A program made the translations under genes and the position numbers. This document shows, piece after piece, positions 42,884 through 50,920 of a stretch of 64,000 nucleotides of DNA (its first letter is position 1; every line of letters begins with the position of its first letter). Origin of the DNA: SIG701 sp045123975 (GTDB taxonomy: Bacteria; Bacillota; Clostridia; Oscillospirales; CAG-272); contig JBGVKV010000063.1 in the NCBI GenBank assembly GCA_045123975.1, positions 18,693 through 82,692 on the forward strand, given 5' to 3'. Below the pieces are notes generated by a model that did not search any database, had not been told where the DNA came from, and worked only from the letters and a program-made list of their open reading frames with translations.

Positions 42884-43633
42884 ATGATTCAAAACAGAAT
42901 CTGTGTGCGGGGCGTTTTCTTTGATAACGTCACGCTGGACGAGGCGGCGCAACTGCTCCGCGCAGCAGCGCGGGAAAACAGAAGCGGCGTCTCTGTTTTT
43001 ACTCCCAATTCCGAAATTGTACAGCTTTGCATCGAAGATGCGTCCCTCAGGGATAGGATCAACGACGGCGGTCTGATCGTTCCCGACGGTATCGGCGTGA
43101 TCAAGGCGGCGCGGATCCTGGGCACTCCCCTGAAGGGAAAAGTGGCCGGCGTGGATCTGGGTCGGCGTGTGATGGCCTTTGCGGCAGAGGAGGGATTCCC
43201 CGTGGCGCTGGTGGGCGGTAAGCCCGGCGTGGCAGAGGATGCGGCGGCCGCTATGCAGGCAGAGTATCCCGATTTGAATGTCTGCCTGACGGCAGACGGC
43301 TATTTCAAAAAAGAGGGCGAGGAGAACGAGGCGGTTCTTTCCCGTATCCGGGAAAGCGGCGCGCGGATCGTGTTCATCTGCTTTGGTGCCCCGGCACAGG
43401 AGAAATGGATTGCTGCCAATCGGGACAAGCTGCCCGGAGTAAATCTGCTTCTCGGCCTGGGCGGATCGCTGGACGTGTATTCCGGCCGCGTGAAGCGGGC
43501 CCCCGATGTGTTTGTAAGGCTGGGCCTGGAGTGGCTGTACCGCCTGCTTAAGGAGCCGAAGCGGATCGGCCGTATGATGAATCTGCCCAAATTCTATTTC
43601 GGTACGTGGAAGTACAAGCTGTTTCATAAATAA
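42884..43633 (+). CDS. tagA: WecB/TagA/CpsF family glycosyltransferase
   Basis: 249 residues. The family adds N-acetylmannosamine (or a related sugar) to a lipid-linked GlcNAc in wall teichoic acid or secondary-polymer assembly. The motifs FTPNSEIV, PDGIGV, VAGVDLGRRV, GGKPGVAEDAA, FICFGAPAQEKWI and GGSLDVYSGRVKRAP are present, as is the C-terminal Arg/Lys-rich amphipathic appendage. It may build the polymer that anchors the SLH protein encoded at 50921. It is coupled to acpP. Confidence 0.92.
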   Translation: MIQNRICVRGVFFDNVTLDEAAQLLRAAARENRSGVSVFTPNSEIVQLCIEDASLRDRINDGGLIVPDGIGVIKAARILGTPLKGKVAGVDLGRRVMAFAAEEGFPVALVGGKPGVAEDAAAAMQAEYPDLNVCLTADGYFKKEGEENEAVLSRIRESGARIVFICFGAPAQEKWIAANRDKLPGVNLLLGLGGSLDVYSGRVKRAPDVFVRLGLEWLYRLLKEPKRIGRMMNLPKFYFGTWKYKLFHK

Positions 43634-43662
43634 AAGGAGATGCACCTGTGGCATCTCCTTGT
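43634..43662. terminator. bidirectional terminator
   Basis: 10-bp stem (43634-43643 with 43651-43660) and a 7-base loop, between convergent genes. Confidence 0.85.
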
Positions 43663-43671
43663 TATTCTGAT

Positions 43672-44289
43672 TTAATCCGGATAGGCGATCTTTGCGTAGT
43701 CCGCGATGAAGCGGGCCGCGGCATCGATGCCGATCTTGTCGGTGGCCAGAGCCAGATCGTAATTATCCACCTTGCCCCATTTGCGGGAGGTGTAGTAGTT
43801 GTAGTAGTTGGCGCGGCGCTTGTCGGTCTTCACGATCTTATCCCGGGCCTCGGCCTCGGGGATGGAATGCTCCGCACAGATGCGTTTCACCCGCTCCTCG
43901 AAATCCGCGTAGAGGAAGACCTTGACCAGCTTCGTGTGTTCCGACAGCACGTAGTCCGCACAGCGGCCCACGATGACACAGCTTTCCTTTTCCGCGATCT
44001 CGCGGATGATTTCCGACTGTGCGCAGAACAGCTTGTCGTTGATCGGCACGTTGAAGTGATCCACACTGCTGTGGTACATGTTGGAGCTCATAACCAGGGT
44101 GTAAAGCAGGCTGCTGGCCGCTTTTTCCTCGGCGTGCTGCAGCGCTTCCACGCTCAGTCCGCTTTTTTCGGCGGCAAGGGAGAGCAGACTCCGGTCGTAG
44201 CATTTTACTCCCAGGATCTGCGCAAGCTTTTGGCCGACTTCACGTCCTCCGCTTCCATATTGTCTGGCAATGGTGATGATGGTGTTCAT
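43672..44289 (-). CDS. cytidylate kinase-like protein
   Basis: 205 residues. A P-loop variant lies at the N-terminus: ITIARQYGSGGREVGQKLA, where the canonical kinase has GxxGSGK and here Gly-Arg replaces Lys. CVIVGRCADYVL and a lid segment (DKRRANYYNYYTSRKWG) follow. This is the 'cytidylate kinase-like family' common in Clostridia, distinct from the genuine Cmk. The family's substrate is unclear. Confidence 0.88.
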   Translation of the reverse strand: MNTIITIARQYGSGGREVGQKLAQILGVKCYDRSLLSLAAEKSGLSVEALQHAEEKAASSLLYTLVMSSNMYHSSVDHFNVPINDKLFCAQSEIIREIAEKESCVIVGRCADYVLSEHTKLVKVFLYADFEERVKRICAEHSIPEAEARDKIVKTDKRRANYYNYYTSRKWGKVDNYDLALATDKIGIDAAARFIADYAKIAYPD

Positions 44290-44417
44290 CCCTCGACCCC
44301 CTGTGTTTTTGAGATGTATATTATTATACAGATAAAGTTGGTTTTTGTAAATACTTTTGCACAGATTTTTTCGAAAATCGGTGGAATAATTATGCCATTT
44401 GTACGAAAGGGGAGCCT

Positions 44418-44978
44418 ATGATCTGCTTGCAGTGTGCCGAAATTCGCCCCGGGGAAACCCAGCACGAGGCGGGAATCCGTCTGCGGGACGATATGCTGCG
44501 CCGCTTTTGCGGCATTGAATCTCCTTCCGTTATAGCCCCGCCGGGGGAAAAGCCCCGTTTGTCCGATCGCGAGGATATTTCCTTTTCCGTATCCCACAGC
44601 GAGTCGGCGGTGATCTGTGCGCTCAGCTTTCCCGGTACAGTAGAAACGGATGACGTTACCGTAATCTACGGCGGAGCCGATGCCCCGGAGGTGGGGGCTG
44701 ACGTGGAGGCGGTGCGGGATGGGGAGGAAATACCCCGCCGGCGGCGGTTGGCCGACCGGTTCTTCCCCGAGGAGGAAGCGGTGCGGCTGCGGGCCATTCC
44801 CGATGAGGCGTATTCTGTCGCCTTCTGCGAGACGTGGACGGCCCTCGAGAGCTTCGTCAAGCGAACGGGGGAGGGATTCCGTCACGGATTTTCCCATATT
44901 GATTGGAGAGATGTCCGCCGTGTTACCAAGACGTGGGAGATCGGTGGGAAAACGTACGTCGTATCCGTTGTATTTTAG
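44418..44978 (+). CDS. 4'-phosphopantetheinyl transferase (Sfp-like)
   Basis: 186 residues. It would activate the ACP by adding the CoA arm. The SVSHS segment, the metal-binding GADVEAV motif (normally GVDIE), the RFFPEEEAVRL stretch, and WTALESFVK (normally W-x-x-KE-x-x-K) follow the Sfp/AcpS superfamily order. It is shorter than Sfp and shows the two motif variants, so the assignment is moderately confident. A good AAAGGGGAG site precedes the ATG. An ACP gene lies 1.5 kb upstream. Confidence 0.78.
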   Translation: MICLQCAEIRPGETQHEAGIRLRDDMLRRFCGIESPSVIAPPGEKPRLSDREDISFSVSHSESAVICALSFPGTVETDDVTVIYGGADAPEVGADVEAVRDGEEIPRRRRLADRFFPEEEAVRLRAIPDEAYSVAFCETWTALESFVKRTGEGFRHGFSHIDWRDVRRVTKTWEIGGKTYVVSVVF

Positions 44979-44990
44979 AACAGAAAGAAA

Positions 44991-45024
44991 GGGCTGCTGC
45001 CGATTGGCAACAGCCCTGTTTTTG
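44991..45024. terminator. bidirectional terminator
   Basis: 11-bp stem with one mismatch (44991-45001 with 45006-45016), then GTTTTTG, between convergent genes. Confidence 0.8.
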
Positions 45025-45027
45025 TTT

Positions 45028-46617
45028 TTAGTCCTCTACGCTTCCGTATTCTTCCAGTGTCAGGCCTTCGTTGTGCTCCAGGGTGTAGTTGATGTGCCAC
45101 TGGGTGGGGAAGAGCAGATAATTTCCGTCGCGGAAATCCTGTACCCACTTTACCTCGTACAGCTTCAGATCGGCGGGGTTTACGCCCTCCGGCACCCGCT
45201 TGATGAACTGATAGGGCTGCGGATATTTCCGGTAATCCACGTTGTATTCGTTCTTCATACGGGATTCCAGAACGTCCAGCTGCAATTCGCCGACCACGCC
45301 CACGTATACCCGCTCCAGACCGGAGCCGGGCTCGCAGAAGATACGGATCGCGCCCTCCTGGGCGATCTGGTTCATACCCTTGGCAAACTGCTTACGCTTC
45401 ATGGAGTCGATCTGCTCTACCTCCACGAAGATTTCCGGCGCGAAGGTGGGGATTCCCTCGAATTCTACCCGCATGGAGCGGTCGCATACCGTGTCGCCGA
45501 TGGAGAAAATGCCCGGATCGAATACGCCGATGATGTCGCCGGCATACGCCTCGTCGATAATGGATCTCTCCTGCGCCATCATCTGCTGGGGCTGGGACAG
45601 CTTCAGCTCCCGTCCGCCCTGGACGTGATAATAGGTCTCACCCCGCTCAAAGCGGCCGGAGCAGATACGCATGAAAGCAATGCGGTCCCGGTGGGCCTTG
45701 TTCATGTTGGCCTGGATCTTGAATACGAAGGCGGAGAACTTATCGTCGGAGGGATATACCACTTCCCCTGCGGTTTTGCGGGGCAGGGGGGCTGTGGTCA
45801 TGCGGAGGAAGCATTCCAGAAACGTCTCAATACCAAAGTTGTTGAGCGCAGAGCCGAAGAATACGGGGGACAGCTTACCGTGGCGTACCGCCTCCAGATC
45901 GAAATCCACACCGGCGCCGTCCAGAAGCTCTACCTGCTCTACCAACTCAGCCCGCTCTTCCTCGCCGATCAGCTGATCCAGCTTGTCCGTGTCGGTGATA
46001 TCGCAGTCGATGGAGGAAAGGCGCTCGCGGCCGCGGTGGGCGTCCGCATAGGAGATGATCTTTTTCTGTTCCCGGTGGTATACGCCCTTGAAGCGCAGAC
46101 CGCAACCGATGGGCCATGTGATGGGATAGGTGGCGATGCCGAACTCGGTTTCCAACTCGTCCAGAAGATCAAAGGGATCTCTTGCTTCCCGGTCCATCTT
46201 GTTGATGAAGGTGAAGATCGGGATGTCCCGCATAGCGCAGACCTTGAACAGTTTTCTCGTCTGGGGCTCAATACCCTTGGCCGCGTCGATGACCATAACG
46301 GCGCTGTCCGCCGCCATCAGGGTACGGTAGGTATCCTCGGAGAAGTCCTGATGTCCGGGGGTATCCAGAATGTTGATGCAATAGCCGTCGTATTCGAACT
46401 GCATAACGGAGGAGGTGATGGAAATACCGCGCTTTTTCTCGATTTCCATCCAGTCGGATACGGCGTGGCGGTCGGAGGCCTTGCCCTTTACGGAGCCGGC
46501 GGACTGGATCGCACCGCCGTACAGAAGAAATTTCTCCGTCAGGGTGGTTTTACCTGCGTCGGGATGGGAGATGATGGCAAAGGTCCTGCGCCGATTGATC
46601 TGCTCTTGATTTGTCAT
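45028..46617 (-). CDS. prfC: peptide chain release factor 3
   Basis: 529 residues. This translational GTPase recycles RF1/RF2 from the ribosome. G1 is SHPDAGKTT, switch II is DTPGHQDF and G4 is NKMD. The N-terminal KGKASDRHAVSDWMEIEKKRGISITSS stretch separates RF3 from EF-G, and the C-terminal domain is full length. It is a single-gene leftward unit. The ATG at 46615-46617 has a nearby AGGA site. Confidence 0.97.
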   Translation of the reverse strand: MTNQEQINRRRTFAIISHPDAGKTTLTEKFLLYGGAIQSAGSVKGKASDRHAVSDWMEIEKKRGISITSSVMQFEYDGYCINILDTPGHQDFSEDTYRTLMAADSAVMVIDAAKGIEPQTRKLFKVCAMRDIPIFTFINKMDREARDPFDLLDELETEFGIATYPITWPIGCGLRFKGVYHREQKKIISYADAHRGRERLSSIDCDITDTDKLDQLIGEEERAELVEQVELLDGAGVDFDLEAVRHGKLSPVFFGSALNNFGIETFLECFLRMTTAPLPRKTAGEVVYPSDDKFSAFVFKIQANMNKAHRDRIAFMRICSGRFERGETYYHVQGGRELKLSQPQQMMAQERSIIDEAYAGDIIGVFDPGIFSIGDTVCDRSMRVEFEGIPTFAPEIFVEVEQIDSMKRKQFAKGMNQIAQEGAIRIFCEPGSGLERVYVGVVGELQLDVLESRMKNEYNVDYRKYPQPYQFIKRVPEGVNPADLKLYEVKWVQDFRDGNYLLFPTQWHINYTLEHNEGLTLEEYGSVED

Positions 46618-46753
46618 AATCCTGTCTCCAAAAATAACGAATATATCACTTTGGGGGGCATCCCCCGTTCATTAACTTGTGGAAAATTCCATACCTTATT
46701 ATTCTATCACATTCTGTTTCTTTTTACAAGGGGGAAATTCGGGGGCGGCGGTA

Positions 46754-46782
46754 TTGAATTTGGTCTGTGCGGATGGTATAAT
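46754..46782 (+). promoter_or_regulatory. promoter of the 60-residue membrane protein gene
   Basis: TTGAAT (46754-46759), 17 bases, and ATGG-TATAAT (46777-46782). Confidence 0.82.
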
Positions 46783-46813
46783 GTATACATACAATCATTC
46801 CCGGAGGTGCGTG

Positions 46814-46996
46814 ATGGGAAACTACGTGGTATACTGCGGCATTATGTGCATAATCGGCGTATTGTGCCTGGGGGCCGGATTTATGCTCCGCGAAAGACTG
46901 AACCCCAAGGTGGCGGCCATTCTGATCGTCATCGGCCTGGCACTGTCCATGATCTTTATGAACACATTGCTTATTGCACAGCTGCAGAATATGTGA
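46814..46996 (+). CDS. 60-residue membrane protein
   Basis: Two membrane helices (residues 4-24 and 34-54) joined by a short Arg/Lys/Pro loop. It has a proper promoter and a CGGAGGT ribosome site 6 bases from the ATG, which argues that it is real despite its size. The upstream in-frame extension lies in the promoter and is rejected. Function unknown. The downstream repeat and hairpin (47005-47150) probably end its transcript. Confidence 0.75.
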   Translation: MGNYVVYCGIMCIIGVLCLGAGFMLRERLNPKVAAILIVIGLALSMIFMNTLLIAQLQNM

Positions 46997-47004
46997 GATA
47001 ATAA

Positions 47005-47086
47005 AAAGCAGCCCGCTTGGGCTGGTTCTCATAAGGCTGTTTGATTTATCCCTGCAGGGACCGGCGTCCCCGACGGTCCGTCAAGG
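47005..47086. repeat. MITE-like repeat, copy A
   Basis: About 80 bases whose reverse complement aligns with 48090-48160. Both copies begin ACGGACCGTC, continue with GGACGC, and end in GGGCTGCTTT. Similarity is strongest at the two ends and weak in the middle. Copy A lies left of the HTH gene, in opposite orientation to copy B. Confidence 0.6.
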
Positions 47087-47117
47087 CATAATTGCGCCGA
47101 AGTAAACAAACAGAAAA

Positions 47118-47150
47118 CCCCGACAGATTTTTGTCTGTCGGGGATGTTTT
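47118..47150. terminator. terminator left of the HTH gene
   Basis: 10-bp stem (47118-47127 with 47134-47143) followed by TGTTTTTAT, and AAAA on the other side. Confidence 0.85.
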
Positions 47151-47177
47151 TATTCTGTTCGATAAACTGCAATTTGG

Positions 47178-47942
47178 TTATCTTTTTTTATATATTACAA
47201 GCTCGGGATTCTCTCCGTTTTCCTCATAAGTACATACAAGTAAAAAGTCCATATTGCCGGCAATACCAAAGCAACGGTTGCTGCCGAATTCGCATTCAAG
47301 CTGATTCCCAAGATAGGTGGCATCGTCATCAAGAAGTTTCACTTTTTGTCCGTTAGGAAGCGAGTATTCCATATTGATATAACCACCTATAAGGAAATGG
47401 AGCGTTTTGACTTCGGGCATTCCTTCAATATGTAAATCGTTAAATTCTTGGATCATTTGCTCTTTGAATTTTGTGAGATTCTCCTCGCCTCCAAGCTCCG
47501 CGTAGCGTTTCCAATAATTGAGCTTTGGAAGATGCTCGTCAAAATAAGCTCTTGCCTGATCGGCAGGCCAATTCTCATTTGACATATGATCCACCAGGAA
47601 ATCGGTCAGTTCTTCAAGACTTGTATAGCAGAATTTTCCGTCTGCGTAACACCACTTGCAATATTCCTCGTTGAAAAATCCGTCGGGTTCTTTGCTGATA
47701 TTACCGTCTTCAAGGGGCATACCGCAGCATTGACAAATCAGATTTTGAGGTGAGCCGAGAAGCGTATTGATCGAAACGTCAAACTCCTTTGACAGAAGTT
47801 TCAGCGTTTCTGTATTCGGGGTTGTTTCTCCGTTCTCCCAACGGGAAACGGCCTGTCTTGTCACATACATTCTTTCCGCAAGCTCCTCCTGCGAAAGCCC
47901 TTTTTTCAATCTGAGTTCACGGATGATATCTTTTGTTTCCAT
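47178..47942 (-). CDS. XRE-type HTH protein with zinc-ribbon and C-terminal domain
   Basis: 254 residues. Residues 1-62 are an XRE helix-turn-helix (LRLKKGLSQEELAERMYVTRQAVSRWENGETTP). Residues 68-105 carry a zinc site of Cys pairs (CQCCGMPL, C-x-W-C). The C-terminal 100 residues form a separate alpha/beta domain. This HTH plus 'putative zinc ribbon' layout is frequent in Firmicutes, but its ligand is unknown. Codons are clearly more AT-rich than those of prfC or the lipoprotein gene on either side, and two inverted repeat copies flank it, both signs of transfer. Confidence 0.85.
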   Translation of the reverse strand: METKDIIRELRLKKGLSQEELAERMYVTRQAVSRWENGETTPNTETLKLLSKEFDVSINTLLGSPQNLICQCCGMPLEDGNISKEPDGFFNEEYCKWCYADGKFCYTSLEELTDFLVDHMSNENWPADQARAYFDEHLPKLNYWKRYAELGGEENLTKFKEQMIQEFNDLHIEGMPEVKTLHFLIGGYINMEYSLPNGQKVKLLDDDATYLGNQLECEFGSNRCFGIAGNMDFLLVCTYEENGENPELVIYKKR

Positions 47943-47972
47943 AACATTGCTCCTCTGTAAGTTTGTGATTAT

Positions 47973-48000
47973 ATTATACCACGTCTATACAGGTTGACAA
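47973..48000 (-). promoter_or_regulatory. promoter of the HTH gene
   Basis: Minus strand: TTGTCA (47995-48000), 16 bases, and GTGG-TATAAT (47973-47978). Confidence 0.75.
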
Positions 48001-48050
48001 GAAACTCTCTGTTGCTCTTTGTTAATCCTGTTATGCCACAAACAACAAAT

Positions 48051-48080
48051 CGGCAGAGAAAACAAGTTCTCTGCCGAAAT
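48051..48080. terminator. hairpin, probable terminator of the surface lipoprotein gene
   Basis: 10-bp perfect stem (48051-48060 with 48067-48076) and a 6-base loop. T-tracts are weak on both sides. Confidence 0.6.
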
Positions 48081-48089
48081 TTATGTGTC

Positions 48090-48160
48090 ACGGACCGTCA
48101 AGGACGCTGCCCCTACATTTGCAGGCTTCCTTGCAAGAAGGGGGCCACAGGGGCTGCTTT
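48090..48160. repeat. MITE-like repeat, copy B
   Basis: Inverted relative to 47005-47086 and ending directly at the stop of the lipoprotein gene at 48162. The shared ends are ACGGACCGTC, GGACGC and GGGCTGCTTT. Confidence 0.6.
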
Positions 48161-48161
48161 A

Positions 48162-49994
48162 TTACCAGCCGCCGCCGGGGTGCGGTCTTCCGCCACCCGG
48201 TCCGCCCGGGCCGCCGCCCATACCGCCGAATCCGCCGCGGACACCATAGATGATAGACGTCATCTCGATTTCCGCCAGGGTTTTCTCGGGCGTCACGGGA
48301 ATGCTCTGAGCAAAGCCGAAATCATCGGTTTCCTCTACCGTACAGGTGACGAGGGCGTACGTTTCCCCTTCCAGAATGCCGGGGGCACTGATTACCACAT
48401 TGTTGAATGTCTTGGGGGAGGTGAACGCAACGATGGCTGTGCCGCTCTCATCGCAAAGGGCGATGGTGGTACCGGCGGGTTGTGCCGTCGTATTGGTCAT
48501 AAGAGCACCTTGGGTGGCCTCGCTGACGTTCTGGGCCATGCCGGCCGCACCGCAGACTACCAGCACACCGCCGGTGACGGAGCATTTGCTGTCGTAGTCC
48601 AGCGCACCGTTTCCGTTGTTGGTGGGACCGCTGATCAGGGTGATACCGCCGGAGATTTCAATAGTGCCGTTGGCATCAATGCCGTCACCCGAGGCGTTGA
48701 CGAACAGATATCCGCCGAGGATCTCGATTTTCGCCGTGGAGGTGGAGAAGGGATTTCCGCCGGGGCGTCCGTTCCAGGAGGAATCGCCGTCGTTTCCGCC
48801 GGCAGCGTTGATGCCGTCGTCGGATGCCACAACGGAGATGACGCCGCCGGTGATGCGGATATCGGTGGCTTCCAGTCCCTCGTAGCTTTTCGCAATATCG
48901 AGGATGCTGCCGGAGATCTCCAGCATCGCATCGGCGTGAATAGCGTCGTCCCCGGTTTTGACGGAAAGCGCACCGCCGTGGAGATACACGTTCCCGCCGG
49001 CGTGGATGGCATCATCTGCGGAATCCAGTACGAGGGTGCCGCCGCTTACGAGGATATCCCCGTCGCACTTCAGTCCCTTGGCGCTGGAGGAGTTTGAGGA
49101 TAACTTCCGGCCGCTGCCGCCGCCGGTTTTGATCGTAAGAGTACCGCCGTCCACCTTCAGGCCAGTGATAGCCTCGAAGCCGTCGTTGCCCGCTTCAACG
49201 GATATATTGCCGCCGCTGATCCAGATGTAACCCAGTGCGGAATCCTTATCGTTGGTGGCGCGGAGGCCGTTTTTCTTTGCGTTTACGGTGAGTGTGCCGC
49301 CCGCGATCTTCACGCAGTCCTTGCCGTCTATACCGGTAGAAGCGGCATTCACGGTGATGATGCCGCCGGCGATCACCAGATCATCCTTGGACACGATGCC
49401 GTGCTTATAATTTCCGTTGACCTGCAAAGTGCCGCTTCCGTTGATCGTGAGATCTTCCTTGGAGAAGATGGCGGCATCCACAGACGAATCGGAGGAGGCG
49501 CTGGCGTCGGAGAGGGCGTTGATCGATCCTTCCGCTAACGTGAGGAATGCCTTATCCGCCTGCTGAATATGGAGCGGTGCACCGCTTTTTGCACTCAGCA
49601 TCAGTCCGTTCAGTACCAGCTGTATCTTGTGATCTTTGGGGGCGTTGACCACGATAGCGCCGTTCTTGCATTCGCCTGCCAGCACATAGGTGCCCTCGGC
49701 GGTGATCGTGACGGTAGTGCCGCTCGCCTGAATGCCCTCACCGGTGACGGTGGCGCCGTTGTCCGTGAAGGCGGCTGTGCCCGACACGGTTTCATAGGAG
49801 GGATCCATGTCCCGGGAGGACAGGGAATACTCCAGCACCGGCGCGGTGGAGATGCCTGTTTCCGGAGTGGTTTCGACACGGGGAGGCAGGATCACGGGCG
49901 GTGTGGTTTCCGCCGGAGGGGTATCGGGAGTGCATCCCGCCACAGACAAAAGCAGTGCCGTCAGGCAGGACAGCACGCAAATAGTGCGTTTCAT
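48162..49994 (-). CDS. Cthe_2159-like carbohydrate-binding surface lipoprotein
   Basis: 610 residues. A lipoprotein signal has its lipobox cysteine near residue 21 (SVAGC). A Thr/Pro-rich linker is followed by about 350 residues of beta-helix-type repeats, seen as recurring I/L-x-GG-x-L/I-x-V and D-D-A/G-I-H/N-A units (DDAIHA, DDGINA, GDGIDANG). This is the DUF4353 / Cthe_2159 polysaccharide-binding family. The C-terminal 25 residues are almost all Gly, Pro and Met, ending GGGW. It would sit on the cell surface and bind plant polysaccharide. The ATG at 49994 has a GAGGA site. Confidence 0.85.
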   Translation of the reverse strand: MKRTICVLSCLTALLLSVAGCTPDTPPAETTPPVILPPRVETTPETGISTAPVLEYSLSSRDMDPSYETVSGTAAFTDNGATVTGEGIQASGTTVTITAEGTYVLAGECKNGAIVVNAPKDHKIQLVLNGLMLSAKSGAPLHIQQADKAFLTLAEGSINALSDASASSDSSVDAAIFSKEDLTINGSGTLQVNGNYKHGIVSKDDLVIAGGIITVNAASTGIDGKDCVKIAGGTLTVNAKKNGLRATNDKDSALGYIWISGGNISVEAGNDGFEAITGLKVDGGTLTIKTGGGSGRKLSSNSSSAKGLKCDGDILVSGGTLVLDSADDAIHAGGNVYLHGGALSVKTGDDAIHADAMLEISGSILDIAKSYEGLEATDIRITGGVISVVASDDGINAAGGNDGDSSWNGRPGGNPFSTSTAKIEILGGYLFVNASGDGIDANGTIEISGGITLISGPTNNGNGALDYDSKCSVTGGVLVVCGAAGMAQNVSEATQGALMTNTTAQPAGTTIALCDESGTAIVAFTSPKTFNNVVISAPGILEGETYALVTCTVEETDDFGFAQSIPVTPEKTLAEIEMTSIIYGVRGGFGGMGGGPGGPGGGRPHPGGGW

Positions 49995-50028
49995 AATGAT
50001 TCCTCGGCAATTACGGAAGATTTTCTTC

Positions 50029-50057
50029 ATCATACTATATGTTGCGCTTGATTTCAA
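50029..50057 (-). promoter_or_regulatory. promoter of the surface lipoprotein gene
   Basis: Minus strand: TTGAAA (50052-50057), 17 bases, TATGAT (50029-50034). Confidence 0.7.
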
Positions 50058-50185
50058 GTGAGAAATTGTTAGTATTTCGTAAAATCCGAAAAATTGGAAA
50101 AGGGAAATCTGCCGCCGAGCCTTTCCTTTTTCACAAAAATGTATTATAATGGAGGCAGAATCAAAATCCGTCAGGAGGTATCGCT

Positions 50186-50761
50186 GTGTATAACTGGGAT
50201 ACGTTGGAGGAGCAGTGCAAGGGATGTACCCGCTGTGCGCTGCACAAGGAAAGAACGAACTGTGTATTCGGGACAGGCTCCCGTGAGGCAAAGTTGATGT
50301 TCGTGGGGGAAGCGCCCGGCGCGAAAGAGGATGAAACCGGTATCCCCTTCGTAGGCGCTGCCGGAAAGCTTTTGGACAAGTATCTGTGCGCCGTGGGAAT
50401 CTCCCGGGAGGAGGTCTACATAGCCAATATACTGAAATGCCGTCCGCCGGCCAACCGGGATCCTCTGCCCGAGGAGCAGGACGCCTGCATTGAATACCTG
50501 CGGGAGCAGGTGCGGCTGATCCAGCCGAAGGTGATTGTCTGTCTGGGACGGATCTCCGCCATGCGGCTGATCAAGCCCGACTTCAAGATCACGAAAGAGC
50601 ACGGCGTATTTTTCAGAAAAAACGACTATACCCTGTGCGCTGTATACCATCCGGCCGCGCTTTTGCGGGATCCTCGGAAGAAAGAGGATATGTACACCGA
50701 CATGAAGAACATCGCCGCCTTTTTGCAACAGGGGGCGCCTGCCGGGGAAAATGAGGACTAA
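50186..50761 (+). CDS. udg: family 4 uracil-DNA glycosylase
   Basis: 191 residues starting at GTG behind AGGAGGT. It removes uracil from DNA. The iron-sulfur cluster cysteines are C11, C14, C85 and C101, matching the spacing of the Thermotoga enzyme. The active-site motifs are GEAPGAKEDETGIPFVG and HPAALLRDP. It lies alone between two surface-protein genes and ends with no clear hairpin. Confidence 0.95.
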   Translation: MYNWDTLEEQCKGCTRCALHKERTNCVFGTGSREAKLMFVGEAPGAKEDETGIPFVGAAGKLLDKYLCAVGISREEVYIANILKCRPPANRDPLPEEQDACIEYLREQVRLIQPKVIVCLGRISAMRLIKPDFKITKEHGVFFRKNDYTLCAVYHPAALLRDPRKKEDMYTDMKNIAAFLQQGAPAGENED

Positions 50762-50920
50762 ATTGTAAATTTATGTGGAATTTGCGACTTTGTTGCAATT
50801 TATCCATTGACATATTGAAATCCTTTGCTATACTATTAGTTAGAGATTTTATGCAGTTGTATTATGATTTCTTATGCAATTGCAAAATGTTTCCAATCAA
50901 TCTTTATATGGAGAATGAGT

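Noticed and set aside
44680..47001. 773-codon plus-strand open frame opposite prfC
   Set aside because: Covers the PPTase 3' end and prfC in the wrong frame or strand. prfC is unambiguous.
48162..49500. Repeated GG/DD motifs as a DNA-level tandem repeat
   Set aside because: The periodicity is at protein level (beta-helix turns). The bases are too diverged for a DNA repeat.
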